Below, one piece after another: positions 20,001-26,000 of a stretch of 32,546 bases of DNA. The stretch's first letter is position 1. Each line of letters begins with the position of its first letter. The stretch covers positions 1 through 32,546 of the forward strand of contig JAQGDQ010001612.1 in assembly GCA_030141605.1 (NCBI GenBank). The letters are read 5' to 3'. The DNA comes from Tubiluchus corallicola (taxonomy: Eukaryota > Priapulida > Priapulimorpha > Priapulimorphida > Tubiluchidae). A model generated the notes under the pieces. That model was not told the DNA's origin. It worked only from the letters and a program-made list of their open reading frames with translations, and did not search any database. The translations under genes and the position numbers were made by a program.

Positions 20001-23000
20001 ATTTAACTCGGCGACAAACTTTAATGATAAAAAATATTATTGGGCTACTGTACCGAAACGCTCATACTGTTCGCATTTATGGAGCGCTGGCCCGTTATTG
20101 CGTGTCAAAAAGTCGGAAATAAATTTCCTTACCGTTTGTCGTCGAGTTCTCATGTTTCTCTCTCGAAAGAATGGCAAAAATTTAACAGAAAATGTAAATA
20201 ATTTGTCGCAAACGCATTTCAAACGTGGCGGTTTGGCGAAATACGGCGCGTGCGTTAAATTTGCGTCAACGCCATCTATTTGAAAAAATTCAAACGAATT
20301 GCCATTTTGTCTCAATTTTACACCTTATTGGTCTCATTATGAGCCGCTGACACCCTTCAAATTTTTGACATTTTCTAAAAAAATTGGGGGGGGGGCGGGC
20401 CCCTATAGCACAGATAGCGTAGGTAAAGATCAGCGGCCATTTGCGAATAAACATATAAATGGAGCTTTCCTGAATATTGATTGCCAGAATAGTAAAAACT
20501 GGTGAACAATCGGTTTATGAGTCTGACTTTATCAGTACTGAACTGTACACCATCTTCACCCTTCTGCAAGAAATGCAGTTTTAACTTAATTTAATTTAAT
20601 TTAATTAGTTTCTAAAAACCTGGTTTCCTTCGTCTGTTTTGTAGTAATAAAAGTTGGAGCGATCCAAAGGATTTGGTATTTGTATTCTCTGCAGAATACC
20701 GGTAAAATAGGTATCACTTTTTAGCATGAAATGGTGGGAACCCATCACTTACAAAATTGACATCAAAGAGATCTAGCAGCTTCTGTACTCCTGTCTCTGT
20801 GTCATCTCATTGTGCATATTATGTTACCTCAACTATGTTGAATTAGAATAAGCCTTTTCACAGTTTCGTTGTGCGCACTCGCAGTTGGTGTAGACCAAAG
20901 GTTAAGTATAACATACCAACACGTCTTAACCACAACAGTGTGCTGCATCAGTTCATTAACTTCAGTTGTTTTATGTGAACTTTACTTAATTATGCATTAA
21001 GCTATGCATAGAGTGATTTACTAGCAGGATCTTGCTTGGGAATAAGAAAAAATGAACTATGCAAGGGCCAACATTTTTAAAATGGCTGAAATAGTAGCTG
21101 TTGCTAGCTTATAAAAACCATATCTTACACCACATGAAACTGTGAATGCCATAGACCTTGAAAAAGTATCAGCTCTTTCAGCATTCCATGCTAATATTGA
21201 AGTAAATACATAACAGAAGTATTTGTACCTTTTAAAAACAATACTAGAATAGGACTGTTTACAGAACTCATGCCTGTACTCGAACATTTTTAAACTAGCA
21301 CATTAGATTTTAGATTCAGATTTAAATTTATTTATTCATCCAGTTAGTACAATACAAAAATAAAAGCCATAAAATTACAAATTAACAATACATTAGAGTG
21401 CTATGAGCGCAGCAAAAGAAATTAACTTATGAGCTACGCTCAACATGGAGAAGACTAAATTAATGACATAACCAACAATAAAAGATACGTTAAATATAGC
21501 GAAGATGTTGTTTATGCATTGTTGTCAGTTTGCTAATTACGTAAAGACCTGTTCACAAGACATTGAAATGTTTTTGGAAACATTTCCTCCAACATCTGCC
21601 ACACTGTTAGGGCATGCCAGAGATGTGGTAGGCCTATATCATGCAGGTTACTGTTGGGCCAAGCATTGATCATTTCTCTAGCTTCTCCCTCATCGTCTGA
21701 CTTGGGCTGAATGAGATCCACTTTTATGACTTGGGAACCACATTAAGATCCGAAGCATGTCAACAACTTATCAAATATTTCGGTCAGCCACCAGCCAAAG
21801 GGTGTACCGGCAGATAAAAATATTCCAAGCAAGTCTTGTTTGCAGTACTGTGAAAGTGTGGTGATAAATTGATTAAGGTGGTAATGTTATCTACGGTCTG
21901 TGTACGCTAGAATGTTAGAATCTATAAATACTGACTTAAACTGTTTGTTTTTCTTATTGATCGCTCCATTATCATGCCCTATATTGAATGTGTGATATGC
22001 ATACATGATGTTGTTGATACTGTTACAGTTCAGTAAAAATAATGAAAATACTGTCCTAGTTCTTTGATCTTTAAAAGACTCATATCGGAATCCATGCAAA
22101 ATCACCGTCCTATCTCCAGTAGAATATGCAGCATTGCTAACACATTACACAAGTGACTTCTGCTCTGGTACCATACAGGGTAGTTAACCCGGCTGCTGGT
22201 AGTTAGAGTCTCCTTCTCTAGTCTACACAGTGGCAACTCTTGTCTGGCGCGTCCAAGTCGCGGGGGTGGAGGCTGCTTAGGCAGTTACCAAGTTCAGGCA
22301 AGGACCCAATGTCGCGGGGTATAACGCTTCACCCTGGTCAGGGTTACGACCGAAGACCCCAACGGCGGATCAGGCGGAAGTGAACCATGTTTAGTTCTCA
22401 ACGGCTGAGATGGCGGATGAGGGCAATGCCATGCGGGCTGGCTAGAAGGCATCTCTCAAAATACTGGAAGAATGGCAGCCTGCTGCGACTTTCAAGGAAA
22501 TCCTGTCTGTCTCCCCCCAGGAGCCACAGAAATTGATCTGAAAGCCAAGTGTGTGGGCTTCTACCCGGCAAGTAGTTGCCCACCTTAATCAATCTCACGC
22601 CAATGGCCACCTTTCGGTCAAATAAAACTCAAGCACAGCTAGTAACTTCGACCGAAAGGACAATACTCGGAAACGAGTGAAAGCCGCCGACGACGACACA
22701 AGTGACTGCAGCCATCTTGGCAACCATCTTGAAATCCTAAATAGGTTCGAGATGTTGTTAAGCATCAGATGTTGATTCCTTGACCATGAGAAACTACATT
22801 TACACTCCATAATCATCGTATTACAGTAGTCGCCGCTTAATAGACTCACGGTTAATTGACTCAATAGCTTACTTGACTCAAAAACGCCTGGAACGGGCCG
22901 CTTCTATTCAAATATACGTAAAAACTATCGGTAATTGACTGAAATAACTTCGCTTAATTGACTCAATATTTTCCTTCACGTACTTAAAATAAGACTTGTA

Positions 23001-26000
23001 TGTGCCCAAGCAGTCTTTCCTACTTTTATGTCATCTTTGCTTCCTTTTTGTGCATTATATATGTAGAAACAATCATGTTAAGTAAGTTTTGTTTGTAAAC
23101 AGGTACGTTTTTCATGCGCTGATACGCTAGCATAGAGGTTTTGCTTTGAATCCGTTACGCGCTGGCCCACTGCAATTAACCTCGTTACCGAAAGAATTTC
23201 TGGAAGCTAAACATTTAATCAATTGCCTAGCGGTTTCCCTTTGATGCTCTAGTAGCAAATCACCCTTTCAGACTTGATGAGTTAATAGTCAAAGATGCAG
23301 GTACAGTAATCAGCCAGTACTCCTTGTGACTTACAAGAGTAAACATCATACAGCAAATAAGAGCAATGTAAGTGAGCAGACGATTCAGAACTGTTTTAGT
23401 CACGCACAACAACAGATTTTCAACGTTTCTATGATTAGGAGGACTTTGTGGGCCGACTTCTTTGGAAGAAAATGAAGTAGCCGACCTTGAAGGAATTTGT
23501 GTAATTTTTTGCAAATAAACAGACTGTGATTTAGAAAAGTATACTTTTTAACTTTAACTTATTGCTAATTCGTTTATATAAATTAGTGTTTTGAAATATT
23601 TTTTCTAATTTTTAAAAGCACTAAGGAATTTAGGGACTAGTTCGTTTCTAAAATTGATTAAAAGCCTTTCTAGTGCATAGTAAGCTGATGACTCATATTT
23701 CTATTACATTTATACTACAACCATTGGTTAATAGATTCACTCGGTTAATTGGGTCAAAACACGTCGCTCCCAAAGTGAGTCTGTTAAGCGGCAGCTACTG
23801 TATCTGCAAATTGCACAAATCACCTTCAGTTTTATCTCTTTTTCTTGAATTGTAAATGGGAAGGTGTTTCATCTACACATTCATGCTTCTTTTAACCCTT
23901 TTCCTTCAGTTTTCCGTTCTCCATTAGTTTTAGTTCGTGCTTCTCCTGCGGATCTTGGTAAACTGTGGATGGCATGCAGCATGTCACCTTTGTAATCGGA
24001 GTGAATATCAATACCGGGTTCATGGTTTTATTATTTCCCGTAATGCAGCTGACGATAGTGCCCACGGTGCAACAAACTATCAGAGCTATGAGTCCATACC
24101 ACAAGTGTGAAATCGAATACATTGTCGTAATGATGCTGTACTCTGGCTGTGAGTGAGAAGTCGTGGTTTCGTTTATCAGCAATGTTGCTGCCACTGCAGT
24201 AACATTTGGAAGAAAGTGGGACTCCTCCACCTGACAGCCCTCGGTGGACAAAGGAAGCAACTCTCGTGGGAAGGAAGTCATTTGTGCACCAACCATTAAC
24301 CACAAATTTAACAAAAGTGACGTCACTAAACCAGTAATGGCTCCGCTTGAGTTCACCTTTGGAAAGAGGATACCCAGCGTAAAAATCCCTAGGAGGGGTC
24401 CACCGACAGCACCAAACACACTGGCACCAAGACGCATGACTGTTTTATCAACAAACTTGCATGACAAAGCGAGAACGATGCTCAGCACACCGTACAAAAA
24501 TGACAACCATTTTGATAATCTTGTAGCTGCTATTTCGTCGATGTTCTTGCCTTCCTTTTTTCGTCGATGCGGCTTAATAAAATCCTCCACTGTAACCGCC
24601 GACAATGAGTTAACTCCGGATGATATCGTACTGAGAGAGCCACTGTAGCAAGCGGCAACAAACAGACCAGGCGCTCCGTGCATAAAACCCAGCATCTGCA
24701 TGGCAAACAGGGGGACCAACTGATCCGACTTTGCCACATATCCGGCCGTGAGAGGATCGCAGGTCGAATAATGTGCATACATCAGCATGCTAAGCAATGT
24801 CAGCGCGAATATGAGCAGCAGTTTGTAGGGGAAGTTGAGCAAGATGGCAATTTGGGCATGTGTCGGATGCTTTACGCTGTTGTACCGCTGTATCATCGAC
24901 TGATTTGTGCCATAAAGTGCCAAATTCTTGATAGAGCTTCCAATGATTGTTGCCCAGAAACTGTACCGAACAGTCAGACTGGGATCGAAGTTGAAGAACG
25001 TTGTCCTCCCTCCCAATTCTGCAATGCTCCACATTTTGCCCCAGCCCCCGATTGTAATCAGCGCCCGTATGTCGATGGCCAAAATGCCGGCAAACAGAAT
25101 AAGCATCTGCACCGTGTCGGTCCACAGCACCGCTTTCATGCCCCCGATCGTTGTGTAAAACGTGCAGACAATCCCGGTTGAAATGACTGTCAGCCATAGG
25201 GAGAGTCCCGTAACTTGAGAAAGAGCCAGTGCTGGCGTGTACGTAGCGATTGCCATGTACAGAAGAGTCATCAGCATGAATGTCAATGTCCCAAGAAGTC
25301 GAGCAGTCCTGTTGAATCTCATCTCAAGATACTGAAACAGAACAAGAATGCTTGCTCTAAATGATTGAATTTGAATCAGAAACTTTGTAAACAATTCTAG
25401 CAGAATTCTATTTAAAGGGTTTGCTCTCTAAAGGTCACAGGACCCATTCCCATAATGAGCATTTAATTTCCTGCTGAGTAGTAACTGCACAATTAATCAC
25501 AATGGGAACATCTTCAGCTGACTAGTGTCTACAAAGTACAGTGATTTATGCCTTGCACCGTAGCTAAGAATGACCTCTCAAAAAGCTAAAGTTTTGGGTC
25601 AGCAATAGGTAGAATATTGACGCAAGATTGTAAGCAAACTGACGCCGGGAAGTTACAGGCTACCTATGTACATGATTTTTATAGAATGTGTATAAGGTGT
25701 ATGACATATACACAAGATAAATAGTATCCTAAAGCAGGTATTTATATACACTGCATAGAAGTCTCTTGCTATCTACCACTAGTTTAGTGGAAAGCGCTCT
25801 CTGGACGTGTTGTCATTGGCTCCCAAATGCATACCGTTTGCTTGGGTTATTTATTTTGTCATTCTTTCGTATTCTCGGATGCACAGACTGGCTGTTTATA
25901 CTGTGTGTTTTCCCCCAAGTTTCTTACTTATGGAGATCTTGTCCGGTTTGTGTGCTTATTAGTTGCATAGATTCTGTTTTTTTTTGGATCTGCATTCAAA

